Below are positions 37,845-46,937 of a DNA stretch of 64,000 bases, one piece after another. A program made the position numbers and the translations under genes. This DNA comes from CBDFHV01 sp965247705. GTDB lineage: Bacteria > Pseudomonadota > Alphaproteobacteria > Rhodospirillales > CAMCUA01. Under the pieces are notes generated by a model. It did not search any database, was not told the origin of the DNA, and was given only the letters and a program-made list of their open reading frames with translations. The DNA lies in the NCBI GenBank assembly GCA_965247705.1, contig CBDFHV010000084.1, positions 1 through 64,000 on the forward strand, read 5' to 3'. How positions within the stretch are numbered: position 1 is the stretch's first letter; the number at the start of each line of letters is the position of its first letter.

Positions 37845-39548
37845 CTATTCCCCGAGAATGGCGTCAGACATTTTTTCGGCGATCATGATGGTCGGGATGT
37901 TGGTGTTGGCGCGCGGCACGCAGGGCATCACCGAGGCGTCCACCACCCGCAGCCCGTCGAGTCCCCGCACCCGCCCCTCGGGGTCGGTCACCGCCTCCGG
38001 ATCGCCGGCGCGGCCCATGCGGCAGGTGCCGGAAATGTGCCAGTTGCCGGTTACCGTGTCACGGATGTAACCCTCCAGGGCCTCGTCGTCGGCCAGCAGG
38101 TCTCCAAGGGTGACGCCGCCGGTGATAACGCCGTGGACGAACCATCGCCTGAGCCACCCCGGCCCGTCCATCAGCCGACCGGCGAGAGCCATCAAAACCC
38201 GGTTGCGCCGATTGATGACGCCGACCCGCTTGGCCCGCTCGCTCCACGAGGACGGAAACGGATCGCGGGCGACGGCTTTCAGCGACGGGGTCTCGAACAG
38301 CCCGGCGATGAAGGCGAAACCGGCCTTCAGCCGAGCCATGTCCCGCCGGTCCGACAGCAGATTGAGCTCGACCCGGGGCGGGACCCGGGGATCGGCGCGC
38401 ACCAGCGTGATCCGACCGCGGGAATAGGACTTGTTGACGAAAAGCTGCACCGTGCCCAGGCGCCATCCGACCCCGTGCCAGCCGGAGCGGGCGCCCATGG
38501 AAAGCCCCATGTCGGCGGGCGGACAGCCCTCCAACCGCGACGAATAGCGACCGCTGATGAGGATATGACGGGCCGCCGGATCGTCGAGGCGGGCGCCGCG
38601 GACCAAATAGGCGGAAATGCCTACCGTGGCGTGCTCGTTCAGGTTGGCCCCCACGCCGGGCAAGTCGTGGACCGGGTCGATGCCCAACGCCTTCAGGTCC
38701 GCCGCCGGTCCCACACCCGATCGCATCAGCAAGGTCGGCGAATGGACGGCACCCGCGGACAGGATGACGGTATTTCCTTCCATGGTGCGTGTCTCGCCAT
38801 GGCGTTCGACGACCACGCCCACCGCGCGTCGGCCGTCGAACAGGATCCGCCGCGCCTCCGTCCGGTCCATGATGGTCAGGTTGGCCCGGCGGCGGGTGGC
38901 GGCATCCAGGTAGCCGACCGCGGCCGAGACCCGCCGGTCATAGGCATTGCAGATCGGCGTCGGGAAATGGGCCTCGAAGACGTCGCCGTTCATGTCCGGC
39001 AGGAAGCCAAGCCCCTTGGCCGTGTAGGCCGCCGACAGGGCGCGGGCGAACGGCGGCCACGCCGTCGGGAATATCCGCCGAATGGGAATGGGGCCGTCCC
39101 GGCCATGGAGGGGGCCGTCGAAGTCCAGGTCCCGCTCCAGGCGTCGAAAATAGGGCAGCACCTCCGGCCAACTCCAGCCAGCGGCGCCATTCGCGACCCA
39201 CTCCGCGTAGTCGTCCGGGTGGCCCCGGTTGGACACCTGGGCGTTGATGCTGGAACCGCCGCCCATCACCCGGCCTTGCTCGTACTGGCGGGGTCGAACC
39301 CGCTCGGGGTCGTTGTGGGACACCGGTTGGAAGGTGGCCTTCAGGGACGGCCAGTGGTAGTCGGCATTGAAGAACGCCCGCATGGGATTGCTCTGCAGGA
39401 TGTCGTCGGGCACCCGACCGGGCGGCGTATCGGGGCCCGCTTCCAACAGGAGGACCCGGGCGCGCCCGGAGGACGACAGCCGATGGGCGAGCACGCAACC
39501 GGCCGAACCGCCGCCGACAATGATGTGGTCGTAGCGGTCCCCCGCCAT
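37845..39548 (-). CDS. GMC-family FAD oxidoreductase, copy 3
   Basis: A 567-residue paralogue and the first gene of the trio. I take ATG 39548, giving MAGDRYDHIIVGGGSAGCVL; the longer frame adds only a basic lead. Motifs: VMGGGSSINAQVSNRG, YDRRVSAAVGYLDAA, SAGAVHSPTLLMRSGVGPA, NWHISGTCRMG with the active His, and RANTNIPTIMIAEKM. The three copies share unusual sequence (RVPDDILQSNPMRAFFN in this copy and close variants in the others), which shows recent tandem duplication. Substrates are unknown; choline, PEG and long-chain alcohol dehydrogenases are relatives. Confidence 0.9.
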   Translation of the reverse strand: MAGDRYDHIIVGGGSAGCVLAHRLSSSGRARVLLLEAGPDTPPGRVPDDILQSNPMRAFFNADYHWPSLKATFQPVSHNDPERVRPRQYEQGRVMGGGSSINAQVSNRGHPDDYAEWVANGAAGWSWPEVLPYFRRLERDLDFDGPLHGRDGPIPIRRIFPTAWPPFARALSAAYTAKGLGFLPDMNGDVFEAHFPTPICNAYDRRVSAAVGYLDAATRRRANLTIMDRTEARRILFDGRRAVGVVVERHGETRTMEGNTVILSAGAVHSPTLLMRSGVGPAADLKALGIDPVHDLPGVGANLNEHATVGISAYLVRGARLDDPAARHILISGRYSSRLEGCPPADMGLSMGARSGWHGVGWRLGTVQLFVNKSYSRGRITLVRADPRVPPRVELNLLSDRRDMARLKAGFAFIAGLFETPSLKAVARDPFPSSWSERAKRVGVINRRNRVLMALAGRLMDGPGWLRRWFVHGVITGGVTLGDLLADDEALEGYIRDTVTGNWHISGTCRMGRAGDPEAVTDPEGRVRGLDGLRVVDASVMPCVPRANTNIPTIMIAEKMSDAILGE

Positions 39549-39647
39549 CCGTTTACCCCCGGCGCGCCCCCGTTTGCGGCGGCGCATTGTGCCACGCGCC
39601 AGAGTAGGCGCAAGGGCAGGCGCAAGGGTGGCGGACGGCGCTCGCCG

Positions 39648-40235
39648 TTACGGGAACTGGATGCCGCCGGTCCGACAGCGGGTGGGCGGCGCGAAGTAGT
39701 CGATGGCCTGCTCGACGGTGGCGCCCGCCCGGACCAGTTCGGCCTCGATGTCCTGACGGTTCAGGACCACCGGACCCCGGTCGCAGTAGCGGCCGCTGCC
39801 CTGCAGTACCTGCTCGAATTGGCCGACGATGCTGCCGTCCTCGACCTTGCCGTCGAACAGGCTGTAGGTGAGGGGAATGAACCGATGGGTGCGAATATAG
39901 GTCCAACCGCGCACGGTGCCGTCTTCATAGACGTTCATCTCGACCCGGCAACCATCCAGATTGCCGACGAAATAGTCGCCGCGAACGATCCCGGCGACGA
40001 CGGGCGCATCATAGGTCACGGGACCTTCCGAGGTCTCGCAGACCCGCGGCTCGCCGCCGCCGATGTAGGTGCCGTCGAACCGGGCGCGGGCCTCCAGGGG
40101 CACCCCTTCGGGTCCCGAAAACGCCGCATAGCCGTCGGGTCGGGGGGAGCAGGCGCCGGCCACGCAGATCGTCGCCGACAATACGGCCCATGCCGAGAAA
40201 TGCCGGAGACTGCGCGTCTTGACCATGCGCTTCAT
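39648..40235 (-). CDS. Exported protein, possibly a lipoprotein, unidentified
   Basis: A 195-residue protein starting MKRMVKTRSLRHFSAWAVLSAT followed by ICVAGACSPRP. The basic start and hydrophobic stretch are a signal peptide, and the Cys may be a lipidation site, though the lipobox (AGAC) is imperfect. The mature part is beta-rich (FDGTYIGGG, GDYFVGNLDGCRVEMNVYEDG) with several further Cys. No family recognised. It is divergent from the rhodanese gene. Confidence 0.6.
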   Translation of the reverse strand: MKRMVKTRSLRHFSAWAVLSATICVAGACSPRPDGYAAFSGPEGVPLEARARFDGTYIGGGEPRVCETSEGPVTYDAPVVAGIVRGDYFVGNLDGCRVEMNVYEDGTVRGWTYIRTHRFIPLTYSLFDGKVEDGSIVGQFEQVLQGSGRYCDRGPVVLNRQDIEAELVRAGATVEQAIDYFAPPTRCRTGGIQFP

Positions 40236-40300
40236 GTAGTCGTCGGGGCGACGGCTTGCAACATTGACTCCCGTTTCGCGGCGGCCGACATTCGGTGCCC

Positions 40301-41917
40301 ATGAACGCACATTCTTCTCATCGGGTGGATGCCCGGACAGTCAAGACCATGCTGGGCGACGGCGCGGAGTTGGCCCTTCTCGACGCCCGCGAGGAAGGCG
40401 CCTTTGCCGAACGGCATCTGTTCCACGCCGGCTGCCTGCCCCTGAGCCACCTGGAGCTGCGGGCGGCGCGCCTGTTGCCCCGGCGAGGTGTCCGCATCGT
40501 GGTCTGCGACGACGGCGAGGGCGTGGCCGAGGCCGCCGCCGAGCGCCTCGACCGATTCGGCTATTCGGACGTCTCGGTGCTGGACGGTGGAATCGACGGC
40601 TGGGAGACCGCCGGGTTCCCCATCTACAGCGGCATCAACGTGCCCTGCAAGGCGTTCGGAGAATATGTCGAGCATGCGGCGGCGACGCCCCACATGTCGG
40701 CCGCCGAAGTAAAGGCGCTGCAGGACCAGGGGGCTGACCTGATCATCCTGGACAGCCGTCCCATGCCCGAATTTCAGCGCATGAGCATCCCGGGCGGCAT
40801 CGATTGCCCGGGCGCGGAACTGGTGCACCGGACTTTCGACCTGGTAGCCTCGCCGGAAACCTTGGTGGTGGTCAATTGCGCCGGCCGCACGCGAAGCATC
40901 ATCGGCGCCCAGTCCCTGATCGACGCCGGCCTGCCCAACAGGGTCGTCGCCCTGGAGAACGGCACCGCGGGCTGGCATCTGGCGGGGCTGGACCTGGAGC
41001 GGGGCCAGACCCGGGACGCCCCGGTCCCGTCGGCCGCGGGACTGGCCCAGGCCCGGGCGGCGGCGGAGCGCGTAGCGCGGCGTTTTGGGGTGCGCACCAT
41101 CGACCCGGACGGCCTGGCCGGGCTCCAAGGAGACCCTGAGCGCACTCTCTATCTGCTTGACGTGCGCGGGTCCGACGAATTCGAGGCCGGCCACCTGCCC
41201 GGATCGGTTTCGGCGCCGGGCGGTCAACTGGTCCAGGCAACGGATACCTACGTGGGCGTTCGCAACGCCCGCCTTGTCCTGGTGGACGACAATGGCGTGC
41301 GGGACCGCATGACCGCGGCCTGGCTGCTGCGCATGGGCTGGACGGAAGTCTACGTGCTCGAAGGCGGACTGGCGGGGGCGACCCTCGAGACGGGGCCGGC
41401 GGAGGCGGAGATTCTGGGTCTGGGCGAAGCCGAGGCGGACGCCTATTCGGTGGAGCGGCTTGCCGCGGCCATTGCCGACGGATCCGTACGGGTGGTGGAC
41501 CTGGACAACAGCCTTGCCTATCGCGCCGGTCACGTGCCCGGCGCCTGGTTCGCCATACGCGCCCGACTGCGCCAGAACCTGGACCGAGTCCCGGGAGACG
41601 GGCCCCTGGTCTTCACCTGCCCGGACGGCATCCTGGCGCGCCTGGCGGCCGCGGAGGCGGCATCGTGGTGCCCGCGGTCGGTCGCCTATCTCGACGGCGG
41701 CACGGCGGCATGGCGGGACGCGGGGCATCCCCTGGGACGCGGACCGGAAAACCTGGCGGACGAGACCGACGACCTTAGCTACAGGCCCTACGACCACACC
41801 AGTGGCGTGGAGCAGCGGATGCGAGATTACCTGGAGTGGGAGGTCGAGCTTCTGGAACGCATTCGCGACGACGACGACGTCAATTATCCCGAATTTCCGC
41901 CCGCCGGTCAGCCTTGA
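40301..41917 (+). CDS. Four-domain rhodanese-like protein
   Basis: A 538-residue protein of four rhodanese repeats. Rhodaneses move sulfane sulfur through an active-site Cys. Domain 1 (about 10-105) has Cys in VVCDDGEGVAEA. Domain 2 (about 118-235) has it in VNCAGRTRSIIGAQSLI, the most classical loop. Domain 3 (about 250-365) has Asp instead of Cys (LVDDNGVRDRM). Domain 4 (about 385-480) has Cys in FTCPDGILARLAAAE. So three domains may be catalytic and one is not. There is no signal peptide, so it is cytoplasmic. It converges on the decaheme cytochrome gene with a 15-bp gap. Confidence 0.85.
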   Translation: MNAHSSHRVDARTVKTMLGDGAELALLDAREEGAFAERHLFHAGCLPLSHLELRAARLLPRRGVRIVVCDDGEGVAEAAAERLDRFGYSDVSVLDGGIDGWETAGFPIYSGINVPCKAFGEYVEHAAATPHMSAAEVKALQDQGADLIILDSRPMPEFQRMSIPGGIDCPGAELVHRTFDLVASPETLVVVNCAGRTRSIIGAQSLIDAGLPNRVVALENGTAGWHLAGLDLERGQTRDAPVPSAAGLAQARAAAERVARRFGVRTIDPDGLAGLQGDPERTLYLLDVRGSDEFEAGHLPGSVSAPGGQLVQATDTYVGVRNARLVLVDDNGVRDRMTAAWLLRMGWTEVYVLEGGLAGATLETGPAEAEILGLGEAEADAYSVERLAAAIADGSVRVVDLDNSLAYRAGHVPGAWFAIRARLRQNLDRVPGDGPLVFTCPDGILARLAAAEAASWCPRSVAYLDGGTAAWRDAGHPLGRGPENLADETDDLSYRPYDHTSGVEQRMRDYLEWEVELLERIRDDDDVNYPEFPPAGQP

Positions 41918-41932
41918 TCCCTGTGGGGGCCG

Positions 41933-44383
41933 TCAACCCCCGGCGCCCTTGGCCGCCGCACCCGGGGCGACCACAGCCTTTTCCATGGACATGGGGCCGC
42001 CGACGATGGCCGGTGGGAAGGTCCCGATGTGGTAGTTGTGGCAGGTTATGCAAGTATCGCCAGCCTGTCCTTCGGCGTGGCAGGCGGCGCAGGTTTCGCG
42101 GCTGATGGGATTGAACCCGGGGGTGAATTGGCTGGGATCGGTGCTTTCGAACGCCGCCAGATAGGGCGCCTCCGAATTCAGCGTGTGGCACTGGGTGCAA
42201 CCCTTGACGCTGTCGATCAGGGCGAAATGTGACTCGTGGTCGTACTTGGTGAAGGTCTGACGCCCGCCTACCGGGTGGTACGGCTGCCAGTTGACCTTCA
42301 ACACGTCATCGGATTTCCCATCGATGCTGTGGCATTTTCCGCAGTACCCGACCGCCTTGGTGTCGGAGAGGGCCGCGAACAGTCGCCGTGCCGCGCCGTC
42401 GCTCGGCCGCGGGTCCACAATCCCGACGAATTCCAGCCACGCCTTCAGGAAGGCATCCGCGTGTCCCACCGGCCGGTAGACCAGGGAGAAGTCCTCCACG
42501 TACCAGCCGCCACCGATGGACCATTCGCTGTCCGATACGAGTTCAGGCGCCTCCAGCGGCGGTTCCAGCGACTCCGCCGCGACGTCGGCGGGCTTGGCGC
42601 TGTCCGGCGATGTCTCGTCCGACGAACCCGTCGACAGGATGTCCGATGAGTCCTTGGTCAGGATATCCGACGAATCCGTCGCCAGGATGTCCGACGAGTC
42701 CTCGGTCAGGATATCCGACGAATCCGTCGACAGGATGTCCGACGAGTCCTTGGTCAGGATATCCGACGAATCCGTCGCCAGGATGCTGTCCTTGTCATCG
42801 CCGAGAATGCTGTCGCTTCCACCGGCGTCGTCCGTTGCGCCGGCGCTGGTCGGGGCGGCGTCCGCATCGCCGGCCTCGTCATCTTCCTCATCCGGCATGG
42901 ATACCCGCTGCCCTGCGCGGTGTCGTGACACCTCGGTCAACAGGTTTGGGAACCAGAGCTGCTGCGCCGAGCGCAGGGCATCCACGGAAAGGGCGCCCAT
43001 CAGCCGGGACACCACGCGCTGGTCCACGGCATCGTCCGACGCGGCGTCGATCCGGCGGCTGAGAGCCGGCACCCCCTCCACCAGTATTTCGAACAAAAAC
43101 TCCTTGACCGACCAGGCAAGGCTCTCGGCGGCTTCGATACGGGCATCCGTTGCATCGACAAGATCGAGGGGATCCGCGTCCGCAAGAGCTGCCATGGCCG
43201 AGACATAACCCTCGTCCGACGACATCAGAAAATCCATGAACGGAGTCGGAAAGTCTTCCGCGAGTTCGGGCCACTCGCCGATGGGCACGTCTTGTTCCCG
43301 GAGGCTGGCAACGTCAAGTCCGGGAACCCGCAGCACGGGTACGGCGGCGCTTCCCGCCCGCCCTTCTCCCAGAATCTGCGCCTCATGGCAGCCGGCGCAG
43401 GCCTGTTCGAAGGCCTTGACCAGCATCGCCTTGCCGGACGCATCGGTTTGATGGCAGTCCTTGCACGCGGTCGGCGCCTTGTCCTTGAACGAAGACTCCG
43501 TGAAGTGACGGCCAATGTGCTTCACGTGGTCAAAAATCAGCCGGGTCCGGCGGGAATAGGGAAAAGTCACCAACTCGGGATGACCATTGCCCAGGCTGGC
43601 GAACTGGACCGTGTGACAGGATTGGCATTGGGCGTTGCTCATTGCGGTCAGGTCATAGTTCCTGCCGTGGTGCTCCTTATGACAGGTACCACAGGTCAGG
43701 GTCCCGTCATCGTTCCGCCGCGGAGACACGGTGCGGTCCGCGAGCCGGACCACCAGGGGCTCGGTCCCCTGGCGCGAGGGCGGCTCGCCGGTGCGAGTCA
43801 GTTCCGCCAGGGTCGCCGAATCGAGCGAGTGGGGATTCAAGCTTTGATCGCCCAACTGGTGGCAGGTCAGGCACAGCTTGCTGTCATCCGTCTCCACGGG
43901 CGTCGTCAACGCGATTTGCAGCCACTTGCGAGGCCCGGCAGCCGACGCCACGTGGCAACCGGCGCAACTATCGATCTCCCCATGGGGCGTGGTCAATTCG
44001 CCCTGGGACACCGCGTCCAGGCCCTGCGATCCACCGAACAGGATCAGCAATCCGCCCACGGTAACCGCCGCCATCCACCGGGATGTGAGCCCACGCCGCG
44101 CACGCAGGCTGCGAACGGGAACGCAGTGCGGCTGTCCCAAGCAGCAGGTTCCGTCGGCCAGCGGACCGGATTCGCATCGACCCCCCGCCGCGTCCGAGCG
44201 GGTGCAGAACCAGCGATCGCCGCGCCGCTGCGGTTGGCAGGCTGAATCGGCCCTGCAGAGTCCCTTGCGATCCGGCCCCACGTGGCAGGCGAGACCATTG
44301 GCGCGTCGACCGCAAATCCACTTCTGGGACGGGCGATGATAGGGGCTCTCGCGAAAGCCGAAGGTCTGGAAGAATGTCCTCAC
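41933..44383 (-). CDS. Decaheme cytochrome c with cysteine-rich cytoplasmic N-terminus and octapeptide repeat
   Basis: An 816-residue predicted membrane-anchored cytochrome. Ten CxxCH heme sites are visible: CAGCH, CLTCH, CGTCH, CQSCH, CKDCH, CAGCH in the first half and CGKCH, CTQCH, CAACH, CITCH near the C-terminus. Before them, residues about 24-90 hold nine Cys without a CxxCH (ICGRR, ACHVGP, LCRADSAC, WFCTR, TCCLG, HC), then a helix WMAAVTVGGLLILFGG anchors it, so the Cys-rich part would lie in the cytoplasm and the hemes in the periplasm. An acidic octapeptide repeat separates the two heme groups. Its ATG overlaps the stop of the cytochrome-b-like gene by four bases. Electron partner unknown. 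Confidence 0.85.
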   Translation of the reverse strand: MRTFFQTFGFRESPYHRPSQKWICGRRANGLACHVGPDRKGLCRADSACQPQRRGDRWFCTRSDAAGGRCESGPLADGTCCLGQPHCVPVRSLRARRGLTSRWMAAVTVGGLLILFGGSQGLDAVSQGELTTPHGEIDSCAGCHVASAAGPRKWLQIALTTPVETDDSKLCLTCHQLGDQSLNPHSLDSATLAELTRTGEPPSRQGTEPLVVRLADRTVSPRRNDDGTLTCGTCHKEHHGRNYDLTAMSNAQCQSCHTVQFASLGNGHPELVTFPYSRRTRLIFDHVKHIGRHFTESSFKDKAPTACKDCHQTDASGKAMLVKAFEQACAGCHEAQILGEGRAGSAAVPVLRVPGLDVASLREQDVPIGEWPELAEDFPTPFMDFLMSSDEGYVSAMAALADADPLDLVDATDARIEAAESLAWSVKEFLFEILVEGVPALSRRIDAASDDAVDQRVVSRLMGALSVDALRSAQQLWFPNLLTEVSRHRAGQRVSMPDEEDDEAGDADAAPTSAGATDDAGGSDSILGDDKDSILATDSSDILTKDSSDILSTDSSDILTEDSSDILATDSSDILTKDSSDILSTGSSDETSPDSAKPADVAAESLEPPLEAPELVSDSEWSIGGGWYVEDFSLVYRPVGHADAFLKAWLEFVGIVDPRPSDGAARRLFAALSDTKAVGYCGKCHSIDGKSDDVLKVNWQPYHPVGGRQTFTKYDHESHFALIDSVKGCTQCHTLNSEAPYLAAFESTDPSQFTPGFNPISRETCAACHAEGQAGDTCITCHNYHIGTFPPAIVGGPMSMEKAVVAPGAAAKGAGG
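42615..42790 (-). repeat. 24-bp coding repeat (SSDILxxD) in the decaheme cytochrome
   Basis: Six consecutive octapeptides SSDIL-x-x-(D/G), with x-x alternating TK, ST, TE, AT, TK, ST, flanked by degenerate units (DSILATD and SSDETSPD). The DNA repeats with period 24 and a near-perfect 48-bp superperiod, so it grew by slippage or unequal exchange. It lies between the six N-terminal and four C-terminal heme motifs, and is very acidic and rich in Ser. Confidence 0.9.
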
Positions 44384-45204
44384 GAAAGACCGTCCGTGAA
44401 CGTATAGACCAGAATCACGTGGACCACGATCAGGACCAACATGCTGTAAGTCAGCGGCACGTGCAGAAACAACCAGCCCTTGAGGGTCGACTGCAAGGCA
44501 TTGTGGTAATTCAATTCGTCGTTTCGCCGCATGATACGGGCCAGATCATCGAGAACTTCCTGCTCCGTGTCGCTGAGGTAGCGGCCCACGTTGAAGAATT
44601 CGGTCTCCAGGGCATAGCGGGAAATGTTCATCTCGAAGAGATGCTGGAGAAAGTCTCGAGGGCCGTCGAACAGGTGGCGCAACCGGCCGGCATAGAAGTC
44701 GGCGATGGTCGGCGATTCGGTCTCTTCGACCGACTTGCGTACCAAGTCGTCCGCCTCTTCCCGAAGTTCGCGGCGAAATTGGGGGATGCGCTCGTAAATG
44801 ACCTCCTCGCCACGCCGCGTCAGGCGCCGGGATATGCCACGGGACACAAGAAATCCGCCGATCCCGCTGAGGGCGACGAGGACGAATACGATACCCAAGG
44901 TTACGTTGACGGGGCCGTCCGGAAATTGATAATTCACGTGGAGAACAAACAGCAAAATGCTGAGCAGCCCGACGTAGATATGCACCTGCAGCCACACCGC
45001 CGCCCGACCCAGGGGAAAGAACGGCAATTTCTTGCGAACGTTGAACAATGTCAGCAAGGCGACGGCCACCGTAAGCAACCAGCCGGTCAGAAACGCGGGA
45101 TCGCGCAGCGACGTTTCGACGACGGAATCCGCGGCGACAATCAGGGCGGCCACCAGCGCCAACAGGTTGAAGTTTCGCCACCGTCGTGCCGCGACGCTGG
45201 TCAT
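44380..45204 (-). CDS. Cytochrome-b-like integral membrane protein
   Basis: A 274-residue membrane protein with about five hydrophobic helices. The first is FNLLALVAALIVAADSVV, the second LTGWLLTVAVALLTLF, the third around VHIYVGLLSILLFVLHVNYQ, the fourth VTLGIVFVLVALSGIGGFLV, and the last around HVPLTYSMLVLIVVHVILVY. His residues at the ends of the third and last helices are placed to bind one or two b hemes. A 110-residue cytoplasmic charged loop separates helices four and five. ATG 45204 overlaps the stop of the ferredoxin gene (ATGA). It would carry electrons between the cytoplasmic FeS protein and the periplasmic multiheme cytochrome. Confidence 0.75.
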   Translation of the reverse strand: MTSVAARRWRNFNLLALVAALIVAADSVVETSLRDPAFLTGWLLTVAVALLTLFNVRKKLPFFPLGRAAVWLQVHIYVGLLSILLFVLHVNYQFPDGPVNVTLGIVFVLVALSGIGGFLVSRGISRRLTRRGEEVIYERIPQFRRELREEADDLVRKSVEETESPTIADFYAGRLRHLFDGPRDFLQHLFEMNISRYALETEFFNVGRYLSDTEQEVLDDLARIMRRNDELNYHNALQSTLKGWLFLHVPLTYSMLVLIVVHVILVYTFTDGLS

Positions 45205-46919
45205 CGATTGAGCCACGGCGCGATCGAGTCCAAATCGCGCATATCGACCCGGCGCAAGGCGTCGTGCGGACAGGCCCGCTGACAGGCGGGACCACCCAAC
45301 TGGTCGACGCATAAATCGCATTTGGTGGCCTTGACGATGGGCGCGTTGGTATTTTCGTCAAGAATGAAGTTGCCTTCAGAATCGCGAATTTCCGCCATAC
45401 GAATGTTGTCGTAGGGGCAACTGGACGCGCAGGTGGCGCAGCCGATACAGGTGATATCGTTGATCACCACCTGCCCTTGGAGGGAACTGCGATGGATCGC
45501 GCCCGTCGGGCAACCGATCATGCATACGGGATCGGTGCAATGCATACAGGCGTTGGCCACCATGACCCTGTCGTGCCGCTTCCCATGGCGGACGAATCGT
45601 GGGTTGCCTTCATGGGCCGCGGCGCAGGCATTAATGCAATCGTCGCAGCGGACGCAGCGGTCCAGATCGATCAGCATCGTGGCGGTGCCGTTGATGTACT
45701 GGTTCTCGACCAGGAACTCCAAGGTCCCGGTATCGATGTCCGTACTGCTCAAGGCTTCCTGCCAGTCGCCCTGATTGGCATGATGGGGCTCGATGGGCGG
45801 CGGCAAGCGGTCTTCGAGCATGGTGGGCAACACCACTTCCTCGAGGATCTTGCTGGGGACCCGGAGAATGTCTACGTAGCCCAAGGCGCGCAAGGAATTC
45901 TGAAGGCCGATATGCTCGTCGCCCCGCCAATTTTGGACCACCTCATCGAACCCGAAAATGTCGCCGCGACCGAGGAAACTTACGGTTCTGTGGCCGTTGT
46001 TGATCCGGCGGCTTACCCGGGCAAAACCGGACCGAATCATAAACAGGCCGTCGGCGTAGTTGCCTTCCTCGACGATGATGGGTTCGTTGGCGAGCTTCTC
46101 TTTCTTGCTGGCCCGGGCCAGCCGTTTGAACGACGCGTACCAGTCGAACTCGCCGTAGGATTCGAACACCGTTTCGTTGACCACGCGATCGAGCGCCTTC
46201 TCCTCCAGATGCCCGAACATGGTCATCTCCCGGAAGTGCACGCGCAGGCTTCGTTCCCGATAGAGCTTGTCGATGTGATCGCGGAACGCCTCGTCGCGGC
46301 GGCGGATCTCGCGCAGGCCCTGCCAACGGATTTCCAGAAGCTCCGCCGCCTCCTCGGCGAAAATGCTCGCCGTGCGGGGCGTGCGCCCGAGTGCCGCGAT
46401 CTCGCCGAAGAATTCACCCTCGTGAATGACGACGGTTTTGTGCTCGTCCAACACCCGCGGCACGTCCTGGAGGAAGATGCGGGTTTCCTCCTCGGTCTGG
46501 CGAGTTCCCACATCGCTGTCGGTTTCGTATTTTCGGGGGTCACGAACTTCCGGCATGGTGGGGTTTGACCACAACTGGGAGAACGCGCCCCACAGGCTGC
46601 GCCGCCGTGTGACGTCGCGGCCCAGGGTTCTGTCGTCAAGGGACGGGCTGAGGACCACACGCACCGAACCCGACAGCACCATGGAGGCAGAGTTTCCATA
46701 GTCCCCCGCCCGCATCACGATGTCGCCGTTCTGATAGCGGTTCACGCGGGCGTCGTTGCGCAGGATATCGCGCAACGACGCCGACGCGGGAAAGCTGTCG
46801 GGATTCATGCTGCGGAACGGCTCCAACGCCATGAGCCGGTCCACATCCGCTTCGGTCATGTCGCGACTGAAGGGATTGTCCCAGCGCTGTGGCCGCTGGA
46901 TGACAACCGATTCCGCCAT
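45201..46919 (-). CDS. Two cyclic-nucleotide-binding domains fused to a four-cluster ferredoxin
   Basis: A 572-residue fusion. CNB domain 1 (about 45-215) has a jelly-roll start YQNGDIVMRAGDYGNSASMV and the phosphate-binding cassette FFGEIAALGRTPRTASI; about 60 residues are inserted between its beta strands. CNB domain 2 (about 235-350) has IIVEEGNYADGLFMIRSGFA but lacks the R-x-A of a cassette. The C-terminal ferredoxin (about 405-560) has 16 Cys in four sets: CVRCDDCINAC, CMHCTDPVCMIGC, CIGCATCASSC and CDLCVDQLGGPAC/C, as in DmsB/NrfC proteins. It has no DNA-binding domain. It would let cAMP or a similar ligand gate electron flow to the b-type subunit. Position: upstream of cytochrome b by ATGA overlap; interrupted from the tetraheme gene by IS630. 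Confidence 0.85.
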   Translation of the reverse strand: MAESVVIQRPQRWDNPFSRDMTEADVDRLMALEPFRSMNPDSFPASASLRDILRNDARVNRYQNGDIVMRAGDYGNSASMVLSGSVRVVLSPSLDDRTLGRDVTRRRSLWGAFSQLWSNPTMPEVRDPRKYETDSDVGTRQTEEETRIFLQDVPRVLDEHKTVVIHEGEFFGEIAALGRTPRTASIFAEEAAELLEIRWQGLREIRRRDEAFRDHIDKLYRERSLRVHFREMTMFGHLEEKALDRVVNETVFESYGEFDWYASFKRLARASKKEKLANEPIIVEEGNYADGLFMIRSGFARVSRRINNGHRTVSFLGRGDIFGFDEVVQNWRGDEHIGLQNSLRALGYVDILRVPSKILEEVVLPTMLEDRLPPPIEPHHANQGDWQEALSSTDIDTGTLEFLVENQYINGTATMLIDLDRCVRCDDCINACAAAHEGNPRFVRHGKRHDRVMVANACMHCTDPVCMIGCPTGAIHRSSLQGQVVINDITCIGCATCASSCPYDNIRMAEIRDSEGNFILDENTNAPIVKATKCDLCVDQLGGPACQRACPHDALRRVDMRDLDSIAPWLNR

Positions 46920-46937
46920 GCCTCCCCCGATCGGTTA

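Noticed and set aside
36648..40304. Very long plus-strand open frame (1218 codons)
   Set aside because: It lies antisense to the three GMC oxidoreductases, which have full family motifs; the long frame is an effect of high GC and codon bias on the other strand.
42613..42790. CRISPR-like direct repeats
   Set aside because: Repeats are contiguous, in frame, with no spacers; they encode the SSDILxxD octapeptide of the decaheme cytochrome.
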